From the NCBI RefSeq assembly GCF_018982965.1, contig NZ_JACBYP010000015.1, positions 39,931 through 103,930 on the forward strand: a DNA stretch of 64,000 bases, in the 5' to 3' direction. The stretch comes from Streptomyces mayonensis. Lineage in GTDB: Bacteria; Actinomycetota; Actinomycetes; Streptomycetales; Streptomycetaceae. Under the pieces are notes generated by a model. It worked only from the letters and a program-made list of their open reading frames with translations, was not told where the DNA came from and did not search any database. Made by a program: the position numbers and the translations under genes. Numbering within the stretch: the stretch's first letter is position 1; each line of letters begins with the position of its first letter. Positions 1 through 7,168 of the stretch are shown here, in pieces.

Positions 1-576
1 CAGGTGACCGAAGTCCACCAGATGGCGCCGGAGCGTCACATGGTCGACCTCCCCGTCCTCGCACCAGGCCCGCAGCTTGCCGTCGACGGTGCGCTCGGGG
101 TACTCCACGCCGGGGGCGAAGGTCTGCTCGGCGATGTGCCGCAGCACCACCTTCTTGCGCGTCCAGCGCGCGGGGAGACGGACCAGCCGCCCGTCCTTGA
201 CGAAGGTCCGCAGGATCATGCCGTCCCGGTCGCCGCCGGGCGCCCCGGAGGTGCCGGACGCCTGGGCCGCGGGGCGGGCCGTACGTGCCAGTTCCCTGAA
301 GCGGTCGTGGGCGACGACCAGTCGGCCGTCGCCGCCGGAGGTCACCACGCCGTGCTCCCGCAGCCGGCGCAGCGCGCCCGCCGCCTCCTTCGCGGAGAGT
401 CCGGCCGTCCCGGCCACCTGCACGGCGTCGCCCGCGCCCAGCGCCACGGCCGCGAAGGCGCGCACCCGGCTCTCCTCGGCGAACAGTCCGGGCAGCGCGG
501 CCGCGGCGGACAGCGCGTCGGTCCCGGGGGATGCGTGGGCGGACAGGCCGGCAGGTTCGTTCGAGTCCTTCGACAT
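1..576 (-). CDS. HTH / DUF2087 domain regulator-like protein (3' end cut by window)
   Basis: The gene starts at the ATG complementary to 574-576 and runs off the left edge, so only about 192 N-terminal residues are visible. Residues ~20-85 look like a winged-helix ArsR-type fold (alternating helices with SAKEAAGALRRLREHGVV). After a low-complexity linker, residues ~120-192 match DUF2087: arginine-rich RWTRKKVVLRHIAEQTF, then YPERTVDGKLRAW and DHVTLRRHLVDFG near the edge. Proteins of this architecture are annotated as putative transcriptional regulators with no known ligand. The C-terminus should lie only a few residues beyond the window. It is divergent from the chaplin at 877, with about 300 bp of shared upstream DNA. 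Function as a regulator is inferred from the fold only. Confidence 0.75.
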   Translation of the reverse strand, partial: MSKDSNEPAGLSAHASPGTDALSAAAALPGLFAEESRVRAFAAVALGAGDAVQVAGTAGLSAKEAAGALRRLREHGVVTSGGDGRLVVAHDRFRELARTARPAAQASGTSGAPGGDRDGMILRTFVKDGRLVRLPARWTRKKVVLRHIAEQTFAPGVEYPERTVDGKLRAWCEDGEVDHVTLRRHLVDFGHL

Positions 577-876
577 GCCGGGAGGCTAGTGGACGGCCCG
601 GCGCGCAGAGGAACGGTTTTTTTCCTTCCCTGCGCACCGTTCAGCCTGCCGTTGCCTCTGCCGTTGCCCCTGCCGTTGACGCTGCCGTGCCGCCCTCGCG
701 TCCCCGCCCGTTCCGCCCTCCGTTGCGCCCGCCCGTCCCGTCCGCCCGTCCCGCCCTCTCGTTCGAAACGGGTGATCCACGCGCTTTCCCCGTGACCCAC
801 TGCGACCAGGTGCGTTGAACCGGCAGTGCGGCGGCGCGTCCTGCCGTCGTGCTCCCCGAGTCAGAAGGAGAACGTG
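577..876. other. Divergent upstream region of DUF2087 gene and chaplin
   Basis: This 300-bp gap contains an imperfect repeat of gttgcc/gttgac units (about 648-690), a GC-rich stretch with no convincing gene, and the chaplin promoter motif listed separately at 791-818. A good ribosome site (agaaggag, 863-870) precedes the chaplin ATG. Confidence 0.5.
791..818 (+). promoter_or_regulatory. Candidate BldN-type promoter of chpG
   Basis: The hexamer CGTGAC (791-796) is followed after exactly 16 nt by CGTTGA (813-818), close to the BldN sigma consensus as I recall it (CGTAAC, 16-17 nt, CGTTGA). It lies 59 bp upstream of the chaplin ATG. Chaplin genes are known BldN targets. No transcript start is visible from sequence. 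Confidence 0.6.
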
Positions 877-1152
877 ATGTCTCGCATCGCGAAGGCCGCC
901 GGTGTCGCCCTCGGCGCCGGTGCCGTGGCGCTCAGCGGCACCGGGATGGCCATGGCGGACGCGGGCGCGCAGGGCGCGGCCGTCGGTTCGCCCGGCGTCC
1001 TGTCGGGCAACGTCGTCCAGGTCCCGGTGCACGTGCCGGTCAACGTGTGCGGCAACACCATCGACGTCATCGGCCTGCTGAACCCGGCCTTCGGCAACGC
1101 CTGCGAAAACGGCGACGACGACGCCCACAAGGGCGGTGGCTACGGCGGCTGA
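877..1152 (+). CDS. chpG: Short chaplin (ChpG-like)
   Basis: This 91-residue protein has a Sec signal peptide (about residues 1-28, ending AMADA) and one chaplin domain with the diagnostic GSPGVLSGNVVQVPVHVP block and two cysteines (VCGN and NACEN) that form a disulfide in the family. Short chaplins are secreted, assemble into amyloid fibrils on aerial hyphae and spores and make them hydrophobic. The tail after the domain (DDDAHKGGGYGG) is longer than in the shortest family members, which is why ChpG rather than ChpE-H is suggested; the name also rests on synteny with the tyrosinase pair. The ATG at 877 has AGAAGGAG six nucleotides upstream and starts directly on the signal peptide. A strong hairpin follows the gene. 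Confidence 0.93.
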   Translation: MSRIAKAAGVALGAGAVALSGTGMAMADAGAQGAAVGSPGVLSGNVVQVPVHVPVNVCGNTIDVIGLLNPAFGNACENGDDDAHKGGGYGG

Positions 1153-1174
1153 ACCCGCCGGCCCTCGGAAGACC

Positions 1175-1206
1175 GAAGAGCCCCGGCCCCGTGGCCGGGG
1201 CTCTTC
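1175..1206. terminator. Bidirectional hairpin terminator between chpG and tyrosinase
   Basis: A perfect 14-bp inverted repeat (GAAGAGCCCCGGCC at 1175-1188, partner at 1193-1206) encloses a 4-nt loop. It lies between two convergent genes and probably serves both. Confidence 0.9.
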
Positions 1207-1227
1207 CCGTACCCGTACCGGCGCCGC

Positions 1228-2094
1228 TCAGGCGTACCGGTAGATCCGGCCGACGTCCTCCAGCTCGTCGGGCGTCACGTCCCACGGCGGCAGCTTCTCG
1301 TGCCGCGCGACGATCCGTCCGCGCTGCGCGCTGCCGCGGCCGGGCGGCTCGGCGGGGAGGTAGCGGGCGCCGCGGTGGCGGGCCTGCCAGCGCGACCACT
1401 GGAGGTCGACGAAGGCGTGGTGCAGCCAGAACACCGGGTCGTTGACGGAGGCGCCGCCGACCATGGCCCCGCCGACCCAGCGGTGCACGCGGTTGTGGTT
1501 GCGCCAGGAGACGCTGCCCCGGCCGGTGCCCCAGCCCTCCAGCTTGTTGCGGAACCCCTTGCGGACCGTGGAGTCGTACGGCGAGGTGTCGTACGTCGCG
1601 TCGTCCAGCGCCCACTCCAGGTCGCTCTTGGAGGGCAGGTCGATGGGGTCGGCCGCACGTCCGAGGTCCCGGGTGAGGTACTCGGTGTCGGTGACGTTCT
1701 CCTTGATGGTCCACCTGCCCTCGGCGTGGGCGAAGGGGCCGGTGGTGACCCGGTGGTCGGAGCGCCGTCCGGTGCCGCCCAGCAGGTCGGCGGTCCAGGG
1801 CGTCGACGTGGCGCCGCGGTCCTTCGTCCAGTCCCAGTACGGCACGGTGACCGACGAGTCGACCCGGCGCAGCGCCTCCTCCAGGTCCAGCAGGAACCGG
1901 CGGTGCCAGGGCAGGAAGGACGGTGCCATGTGCGCCGTACGCAGGCCGTCCTCGCCGTCGGAGACGTAGTACTCGATGTGGGTGCGCACGAACTCGTCGT
2001 ACTCGCCGCGTCGTTTGATCTCCAGCAGCGCGTTGACGAACCGTCGTTTCTCGGCGCGGGTCAGCGTGCTGACGTCCTTACGCGTGTACGCCAT
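1228..2094 (-). CDS. melD2: Tyrosinase (type-3 copper monooxygenase)
   Basis: Encodes 288 residues, the usual size of Streptomyces tyrosinases. It oxidises monophenols to o-quinones with a binuclear copper centre. All six copper histidines are visible: CuA in RTHIEYY and AHMAPSFLPWHRRF, CuB in NHNRVHRW and FWLHHAFVD. There is no signal peptide, as expected for an enzyme exported by piggy-backing on its Tat-targeted caddie protein, which is encoded immediately upstream and overlaps this start by 17 bp. The ATG chosen (2092-2094) begins MAYTRKDV, the conserved N-terminus; longer upstream extensions in this frame are not conserved-looking. Streptomyces can carry two tyrosinase systems (melC and melD); the chaplin neighbours suggest the melD one. 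Enzyme class is very secure, paralogue assignment less so. Confidence 0.93.
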   Translation of the reverse strand: MAYTRKDVSTLTRAEKRRFVNALLEIKRRGEYDEFVRTHIEYYVSDGEDGLRTAHMAPSFLPWHRRFLLDLEEALRRVDSSVTVPYWDWTKDRGATSTPWTADLLGGTGRRSDHRVTTGPFAHAEGRWTIKENVTDTEYLTRDLGRAADPIDLPSKSDLEWALDDATYDTSPYDSTVRKGFRNKLEGWGTGRGSVSWRNHNRVHRWVGGAMVGGASVNDPVFWLHHAFVDLQWSRWQARHRGARYLPAEPPGRGSAQRGRIVARHEKLPPWDVTPDELEDVGRIYRYA

Positions 2095-2701
2095 GCCGCC
2101 CCCCGGTGTGGTGGTCGTGTCCCGCGGAGGCCGGCGTGTCGCGCAGGTGCTCGCCGGGGCCGAGTTCGTCGACGGCACCGCGGGCCGCGGCCAGCGGGGT
2201 GGGGTACGAGCGGTAGTGGTCGACCATGCTCAGCCAGCTGCCGTCGGCGCGGCGCATCAGGTGCAGCGGGCGGCCGTCCACGGTGACGTGCCAGGTGTCG
2301 GCGCCGACGGCCCGCCCCGTGGCGGACCGGACCCCGCGGAGGCGCCGGCCGCGGTAGGTCTCGTCGAACGCGGCGCCCTCGGCCTGCCCGGTCCGTTCGG
2401 CGGTGCGCGGCTCGGGGCGGCCGGGTCCCGTTCCCCCGGCGGTGGCTTCGGCCCGGGAGGGCCGGGATGCGGCGACCAGCGGCACCAGTGTCACGGCGAG
2501 GGCCGGGGCGAGCAGCCCCCGCATCATCTGCCGCCGCGTGCCGGACACCGGCCCGCCACCCGCCGAGGTCTCCCCCTGCGCCTCCTCCGGTGTATCCCCC
2601 TGTGCCTCCGCCGGTGTCTCCCCCTGTGCCTCCCGCTGGGACGGCGCCTGCGCTCTCCCGTGACCCGCGCCGCTCGCCGGCACGCCCGTGTTGACGACCA
2701 T
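2078..2701 (-). CDS. melD1: Tyrosinase cofactor/caddie protein (MelC1/MelD1 type)
   Basis: A 207-residue Tat-exported helper that delivers copper to apotyrosinase and carries it across the membrane. The C-terminal 100 residues match the family (FDETYRGRRLRGVRS, WHVTVDGRPLHLMRR, WLSMVDHYRSYPTPL) and end in a His-rich metal-binding tail (GHDHHTGGRHGVHA). The Tat signal (TRRQMMRG followed by a hydrophobic stretch) begins only at about residue 55. The first ~50 residues are an unusual extension containing an 8-residue repeat (EAQGETPA-like, nearly three copies; DNA repeat at 2572-2640). The ATG at 2701 has GAGGAG six nucleotides upstream, which supports the long form. An internal start nearer the Tat motif cannot be excluded. 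It is translationally coupled to the tyrosinase. Confidence 0.88.
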   Translation of the reverse strand: MVVNTGVPASGAGHGRAQAPSQREAQGETPAEAQGDTPEEAQGETSAGGGPVSGTRRQMMRGLLAPALAVTLVPLVAASRPSRAEATAGGTGPGRPEPRTAERTGQAEGAAFDETYRGRRLRGVRSATGRAVGADTWHVTVDGRPLHLMRRADGSWLSMVDHYRSYPTPLAAARGAVDELGPGEHLRDTPASAGHDHHTGGRHGVHA

Positions 2702-2836
2702 GACTCGCTCCTCGTCCGGTTCCGGTGGTTCGCACCGCTAACCGCACCGCGGGCCCCGCGGTCACTGTCCGCAGGGCCAGTCGGAGCACGGCCGCGCCGG
2801 GGAGAACGGGGCCGGCGCGGGAGCTGCAGCCCGCAG

Positions 2837-3352
2837 TTACAGCCCGGGTCCGACGCCCAGGTCGGCCACCGGGACCGTCTGCACCGCGGGGGTGAGCACG
2901 CCCGCCTCGGGCAGCTTGGCGGACGGCAGGCCGAGGGCCTCGGGGTTCGGCGCGGTGAGCGGGGCGTCCAGGGAGAGGCCCGGTGCCAGGGTGCGCAGTT
3001 CGGCGGCGGGGGCGTCGAGGGCGGCGTGGTCGAAGTCGTCGCCGAGGAGGCGCGGCAGCGGCTGGCGCACGTCGGCGCCGGGCAGGCCGGCGCGCACCGG
3101 CAGTTGCGGAAGCGTCCGCTCGGGCAGCAGCCGGCCCTCGACGTACTGCGGCCCCTCGGGCGCGCCCGCGGTCGGCACGGGCAGGGCACCCGTGACCTCC
3201 GGCAGCTCCATTCCGAGGGCGGTCTCCGCGCCGTCCAGCGGCACCGGCACGGGGACCGCGCCGGCCGCGGCGGCCGGGGTCGCGGCCGCCCCCAGGGCGG
3301 CTGCCACACCGGTGACGACGGCGGCCAGGTTTCGTCTGGTGGTCGGCTTCAT
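2837..3352 (-). CDS. Exported protein of unknown function
   Basis: A 171-residue protein with a clear signal peptide (MKPTTRRNLAAVVTGVAAAL, cleavage near ATPAAAA) and a Pro/Leu/Ala-rich mature part without cysteines. No domain is recognised. The ATG at 3352 is preferred over an upstream TTG because it starts on the signal peptide and has AAAGGGA 11 nt upstream. It lies in a run of three same-strand small exported proteins between the tyrosinase pair and the chpF chaplin, all in the chaplin/rodlin neighbourhood. A role in the aerial-hypha surface is only a guess from position. Confidence 0.8.
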   Translation of the reverse strand: MKPTTRRNLAAVVTGVAAALGAAATPAAAAGAVPVPVPLDGAETALGMELPEVTGALPVPTAGAPEGPQYVEGRLLPERTLPQLPVRAGLPGADVRQPLPRLLGDDFDHAALDAPAAELRTLAPGLSLDAPLTAPNPEALGLPSAKLPEAGVLTPAVQTVPVADLGVGPGL

Positions 3353-3406
3353 GTCAGGCACGGTCCCTTTCGACAATGCGGGGGAAACGGTGAAGGGAGA
3401 GGTGGT

Positions 3407-3697
3407 TCAGCCGCCCAGCGGAAGGCCGCCGAGGAGGCCGCCCTTGGAGTTCAGGTCGGCGGTCGCGCCCTTCACGGTGTGCAGCACGGAGTCCTTGTTC
3501 TCGGTGTTGAGCGCGTCCGACTGGTGCTTGAGCGGCATGATGTCGATGGGCTCCGCCGTCAGCGCGTTGACGGCGCCGTTGAGGCTGGTGGGCGTGAGGG
3601 CGGCGGCGTCCGAGGCGTCGTAGGCGAACGCGGGCACGGCGGAACCGGCGGCGACCAGGGAACCCGCGACGACGGCAGCGGCCTTGAGGGACTTCAT
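3407..3697 (-). CDS. Small exported protein of unknown function
   Basis: A 96-residue protein with a signal peptide (MKSLKAAAVVAGSLVAAGSA, cleavage near PAFA-YD). The mature part has about 70 residues and no cysteine, and ends in a Gly/Leu-rich tail (GGLLGGLPLGG). GAAAGGA lies six nucleotides before the ATG. The size and signal resemble a short chaplin or rodlin, but the chaplin signature (VCGN, NPAFGN) is absent, so it is not one. It sits 54 bp from the next exported gene on the same strand, so the two may be co-transcribed. I do not recognise the family. Confidence 0.8.
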   Translation of the reverse strand: MKSLKAAAVVAGSLVAAGSAVPAFAYDASDAAALTPTSLNGAVNALTAEPIDIMPLKHQSDALNTENKDSVLHTVKGATADLNSKGGLLGGLPLGG

Positions 3698-4022
3698 CGT
3701 GTTCCTTTCTTCGGCGACCCGTGATCGCCGGAGAGAATGCTGACGCTCAGCCCAACGATCTGCCCGGGACCCGGAAACTCCGCCGTCCGGAAGACATATG
3801 AGATCTCCGGAGCCGAGATTTCCCGAAAAGCGGAAAGGGCCGCCGCGCCTCCGGGAGGGAGGCACGACGACCCGTGACGCCTGCACGAGGATGCCGGGAA
3901 CGGCCGGGAACGGCCCGGGATCGCACCGGTATTGGCCCGGTATTGGCCCGGTTTCGCCCCCGGAGCGATCGGGACCGGAACGGCCCGGAACGACCCTGAA
4001 CAACGCGGAACGACCCGGAAGG
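3698..4022. other. 325-bp gap with short repeats, no gene
   Basis: The gap holds the leader of the gene ending at 3407 and, from about 3885 to 4020, clustered near-repeats of gggaacggcc/ggaacgaccc and an exact duplication of ggtattggcccggtattggc. I see no convincing coding sequence. One or more loose inverted repeats of the GGCC elements could terminate the gene at 4023-4826. Confidence 0.5.
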
Positions 4023-4826
4023 TCAGGAGGGGTCCGCCGGCAGCGGGTTCGCGGGCACGGCCGCCTCGGGTGCGGAGGCTTCCGGAGTCGTGGCCTCCGG
4101 AGTCGTTGCCTCCGGAGTCGTTGCCTCCGGAGTGGTGCCCTCGGGAGTGGTGGCCTCCGGCGCGGTCGGCACGCCGGGCAGGCCGGCCAGGTCCGCGGCG
4201 GGGAGGCCGTTGCCGACCAGCGTGGCGGCGACCACGTTGACGAGGCCGTTCACCACCTCCTTCACGGCCGGGCTCACCTTCGCGGCGTCACCGGCGGTGG
4301 TGGCCTCGGTCAGGGCGTCGACCCGCTTCTGCAGATCGGCGTACGCGGTGGCCGTGAGGTCGGAGGCGGCCGCGGCGGTGTCGTCGCTCTGCGCGGTGAC
4401 GGGCGCGGGCAGCGTCACCGGAGTGTCGGCGTCCGGCGCGGTCACGGCGGGCGGCTGGGCCGGCGTGGTGGTGCCGGGGGTGGTCGCCGCGGTGCCGGCG
4501 TCCGTGTCCTCGGCGTCGGCCTTGGCCAGGGCGTCCTTGACGGCGGCGGAGAGCTTGTCCGCGTCCGTGGCGGAGAGCTGGCCGTCGTCGGCCTTGAGGA
4601 TCGCCTCGAGCATGTCGGTGACCGGCGTGAGCAGGTCGCCCAGGCCGGCCAGGCTGCCGACCTGGCTCTGCAGTTCCTCGGCGTCGGGGAGGGGAGCGAG
4701 GGACGCCGCGTGGGTGCGTTCCCGGACCGGTTCGCCATCGGCCGCCATCACCGCCGGTCCCGAGAGACCGATCAGCAGGCCGGCGCAGAGAGCGGAGGTG
4801 GCGATTCGCCGTGCGGGCAGACGCAT
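4023..4826 (-). CDS. Secreted alanine-rich protein with C-terminal PEATT repeats
   Basis: A 267-residue protein. The signal peptide (MRLPARRIATSALCAGLLIG, cleavage near VMAADG) is followed by a helical Ala/Asp-rich body of about 195 residues (for example LQSQVGSLAGLGDLLTPVTD and VSPAVKEVVNGLVNVVAATL), with a Thr/Pro-rich linker in the middle. The tail repeats PEATT/PEGTT about six times and ends ANPLPADPS. There are no cysteines and no LPXTG. Pro/Thr repeats of this kind are typical of wall-spanning stalks. The ATG at 4826 has AAAGGAAC upstream. The repeat is carried by a 15-bp DNA unit at about 4079-4160, so its length may vary between strains. Family unknown. Confidence 0.8.
   Translation of the reverse strand: MRLPARRIATSALCAGLLIGLSGPAVMAADGEPVRERTHAASLAPLPDAEELQSQVGSLAGLGDLLTPVTDMLEAILKADDGQLSATDADKLSAAVKDALAKADAEDTDAGTAATTPGTTTPAQPPAVTAPDADTPVTLPAPVTAQSDDTAAAASDLTATAYADLQKRVDALTEATTAGDAAKVSPAVKEVVNGLVNVVAATLVGNGLPAADLAGLPGVPTAPEATTPEGTTPEATTPEATTPEATTPEASAPEAAVPANPLPADPS
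4079..4160. repeat. 15-bp tandem repeat in secreted protein gene
   Basis: About five copies of a unit like tccggagtcgttgcc, in frame, each encoding PEATT-type pentapeptides. Confidence 0.8.
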
Positions 4827-5102
4827 GAGGGGGTTCCTTTCGGTGGCGCGTCGGATCTTGTGCCCACCGTGGGAGCGGCCCCGGCGCTCTGCAACCGAGC
4901 AGTCACCCGGTGCACCCGGCCGCCTTTCCCGCCCTTCGTGTCTTACCTGGTGAGATGCCCTGTCAAGGTCCGCGGGCCGTGTCGGCGCCCGGACCCCCCA
5001 TTCGGGGCAGCACACCGCCGTCCGTGCGGCAACGCGAACCGGCCGCCCGCTCGCGGAGGAACCGCGGTACGGACGGCCGGTGCGAGCAGTCGCGAGCCGA
5101 CG

Positions 5103-5342
5103 TCAGTCGTTCTCGCACTCGTTGCCGAACGCCGGGTTCAGCAGGCCGATGACGTCGATGGTGTTACCGCAGACGTTGACCGGGATGTGGATCGGGGCCT
5201 GCACCACGTTGCCGGACAGGACGCCCGGGGAGTGGGCGGCGGCGGCCTGCGCGCCGCTGTCGGCGGCGGCGACACCGGCGGTGCCCGCCACCGCGGCGGC
5301 GGCGACGGAGGTCAGGGCCAGGCCCTTCGCGATACGCGACAT
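5103..5342 (-). CDS. chpF: Short chaplin (ChpF-like)
   Basis: A 79-residue secreted chaplin: signal peptide of about 28 residues (MSRIAKGLALTSVAAAAVAG, cleavage near VAAADS) and a single chaplin domain of about 50 residues with SPGVLSGNVVQAPIHIPVN, VCGNTIDVIGLLNPAFGN and the second cysteine in NECEND at the extreme C-terminus. It is the shortest, most typical form. The protein self-assembles into surface amyloid with other chaplins and with the rodlins, which are also encoded in this window. The start has CAAGGAGC nine nucleotides upstream. The ChpF name depends on its position between the exported genes and the polysaccharide operon. A candidate BldN-type promoter lies 58-85 bp upstream. Confidence 0.93.
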   Translation of the reverse strand: MSRIAKGLALTSVAAAAVAGTAGVAAADSGAQAAAAHSPGVLSGNVVQAPIHIPVNVCGNTIDVIGLLNPAFGNECEND

Positions 5343-5399
5343 GGAGAAGTGCTCCTTGGGGTTGCGACATACATCCGGGCGGGGGTGCCCGGCGCAGTG

Positions 5400-5427
5400 T
5401 CAACGCGTGGCGCACAGAGGAGTTGTG
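5400..5427 (-). promoter_or_regulatory. Candidate BldN-type promoter of chpF
   Basis: Read on the minus strand, CACAAC (complement of 5422-5427) is followed after 16 nt by an exact CGTTGA (complement of 5400-5405). The -10 hexamer matches the BldN consensus perfectly and the -35 at four of six positions. It is correctly placed for the chaplin starting at 5342. Confidence 0.5.
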
Positions 5428-5491
5428 CCGCCAAAGGGGTGATGTCGCCGGACACCGGCATTCACAAATCCAACACACTTACCCCGTTTCA

Positions 5492-5505
5492 CCGTATTAG
5501 TACGG
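5492..5505. promoter_or_regulatory. Palindrome upstream of polysaccharide operon
   Basis: CCGTA-ttag-TACGG is a perfect 5+4+5 inverted repeat in an AT-richer patch (5461-5520) about 140 bp before the first glycosyltransferase. It could be an operator or part of the operon promoter; no regulator can be assigned. Confidence 0.35.
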
Positions 5506-5641
5506 ATAGCGGCTAGAGTCCGACACCGTTCGACACCACCCCTCTCACGCCTCCCGCACCCCCGTCACGCCCTCTTCCACGCCCCTTTTGCGCCCCCTGC
5601 CACCTCCCTGTTGCGCCCCTTTGTCGCGCGAGGAAACGCGT

Positions 5642-7168
5642 ATGCACCTGCCACCGATCGGCTTACGGCCCCGGGTTCTGCACATCACCCAGCCGGTGGA
5701 CGGCGGGGTCGCCCAGGTCGTGACGGACCTGACGCAGGCTCAGCTCGCCGCCGGACTGCGCGTCGCCGTCGCCTGCCCCGAGGGAGGTCTCGCCGACCGG
5801 CTCCGCGCCCTGCGCGCGGACGTGCGGCCCTGGGCGGCGACGCGCTCTCCGGGCGTGGCGCTCCCGGCCGAGGTGTGGCGGCTCGCCCGCGTGATCGACG
5901 CCGTGCGGCCCGACCTCGTGCACGCCCACAGCGCCAAGGCCGGTCTGGCCGCGCGGCTCGCCGTACGGGGCCGGATCCCGACCGTGTTCCAGCCGCACGC
6001 CTGGTCGTTCGAGGCGGTCGGCGGGCCCGCCGGCGTCCTCGCGCTCGGCTGGGAGCGGTGGGGCGCGCGGTGGGCGGCGCGCACGGTGTGCGTCAGCGAG
6101 GCGGAGCGGCTGCGCGGGGCGCGGGCCGGGATCCGCGGGCGCTGGGCGGTGGTTCCGAACGGCGTCGACACGACCCGCTTCCACGCCGGGCCCGACACGG
6201 ACTCCGGCCCGGGCCCCGAACCGGACACAGCACCGGGCCCCGATCCCGACCCGGACCCGGACCCGGACCCGGACGGCGCGCAGGGCGTACGGCTCCGCCA
6301 CGGCCTCGGTCCGCACGCCCCGTTGGTGGTCTGCGTGGGGCGGCTCTGCCGGCAGAAGGGGCAGGACGTCCTGCTGTCCGCGTGGCAGTCGGTGCTCGCG
6401 CGCGTGCCGGACGCCCGCCTGGTCCTGGCCGGCGACGGTCCCGACCGGGCCGTGCTCACCGGACGGGCGTCGGCGCACGGCTTCCTCGGCGACCCGGGCA
6501 CCCCGGCGCCGCACGACCGGAACTCCGCGGCGTCCGTGCTGTTCACGGGTGCCGTGGCCGACCCCGCCGCCTGGTACCGGGCCGCCGACCTGGTCGTCCT
6601 GCCGTCGCGCTGGGAGGGCATGGCGCTGGCCCCGCTGGAGGCGATGGCCTGCGGGCGCCCCGTGGTGGTGACCGACGTGGACGGTGCACGCGAGGCTCTG
6701 CCGCCCGCACTCGCACCGCACTGCCTGGTGCCGCCCGAGGCCCCGGAAGCCCTGGCCGAGGCGGTCACCGGCCTCCTGCTCGACGCGTCCCTGCGCGCGT
6801 CCCTCGCCCGCGCGGGCCGCGCCCACGTCCGTTCCGCGCACGACGTACGGCACACGGCCACGGCGGTCGCGCGACTGTACGGCGCCGTACTCGCCGGCCC
6901 CCGGCCGAACGGACGGCCCTCGCCCCACACCGGCACCCAACCGGACGGACGACCCTCGCCCCACACCGGCACCCAACCGGACGGACCGTCCTCCCCCTTC
7001 ACCGGCACCCGGCCGACCGTGGGGCGTCCGGCCGTCTCCGACGACACGCCGTCGGCCGGGCGGCACCCGGACCGGCCCGGCACCCGGCCGGCGGTAAGGC
7101 GACCGGTCCCCGACGACGCGCGGCCGGCCGTCGTGCCCTTCGAGTGCAGGGAGTCCACCCACCCGTGA
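5642..7168 (+). CDS. Glycosyltransferase, GT4 family
   Basis: Encodes 508 residues. The N-terminal Rossmann domain starts RVLHITQPVDGGVAQVVTDL; the C-terminal GT-B domain has VCVGRLCRQKGQDVLL and the family E-x7-E motif in WEGMALAPLEAMACGRPVV. It should transfer a nucleotide-activated sugar to a lipid-linked acceptor at the inner membrane face. Two low-complexity insertions are unusual: an Asp-Pro run near residue 200 (DPDPDPDPDPDPD) and a C-terminal tail of about 85 residues with three copies of a 12-residue repeat (GRPSPHTGTQPD-like; 36-bp DNA unit at about 6911-7018). The ATG at 5642 follows gcgaggaaac, a modest ribosome site, and begins where homology should begin. First gene of the operon; its TGA overlaps the next GTG. 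Confidence 0.88.
   Translation: MHLPPIGLRPRVLHITQPVDGGVAQVVTDLTQAQLAAGLRVAVACPEGGLADRLRALRADVRPWAATRSPGVALPAEVWRLARVIDAVRPDLVHAHSAKAGLAARLAVRGRIPTVFQPHAWSFEAVGGPAGVLALGWERWGARWAARTVCVSEAERLRGARAGIRGRWAVVPNGVDTTRFHAGPDTDSGPGPEPDTAPGPDPDPDPDPDPDGAQGVRLRHGLGPHAPLVVCVGRLCRQKGQDVLLSAWQSVLARVPDARLVLAGDGPDRAVLTGRASAHGFLGDPGTPAPHDRNSAASVLFTGAVADPAAWYRAADLVVLPSRWEGMALAPLEAMACGRPVVVTDVDGAREALPPALAPHCLVPPEAPEALAEAVTGLLLDASLRASLARAGRAHVRSAHDVRHTATAVARLYGAVLAGPRPNGRPSPHTGTQPDGRPSPHTGTQPDGPSSPFTGTRPTVGRPAVSDDTPSAGRHPDRPGTRPAVRRPVPDDARPAVVPFECRESTHP
6911..7018. repeat. 36-bp tandem repeat in glycosyltransferase tail
   Basis: Three in-frame copies of a 36-bp unit (ggacggccctcgccccacac...), the third diverged. 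Confidence 0.75.

Noticed and set aside
4..795. Long + strand reading frames opposite the DUF2087 gene
   Set aside because: They are antisense shadows: the protein is Gly/Arg/His-rich without motifs, while the minus frame matches a known domain.
3407..3697. Calling the small exported protein a chaplin
   Set aside because: Size and signal fit, but the two cysteines and the VCGN/NPAFGN signature are missing.
5103..5342. Sortase-type anchoring of the short chaplins
   Set aside because: Only the long chaplin at 19030-19830 has an LAETG-helix-basic tail; the short ones end right after the chaplin domain.
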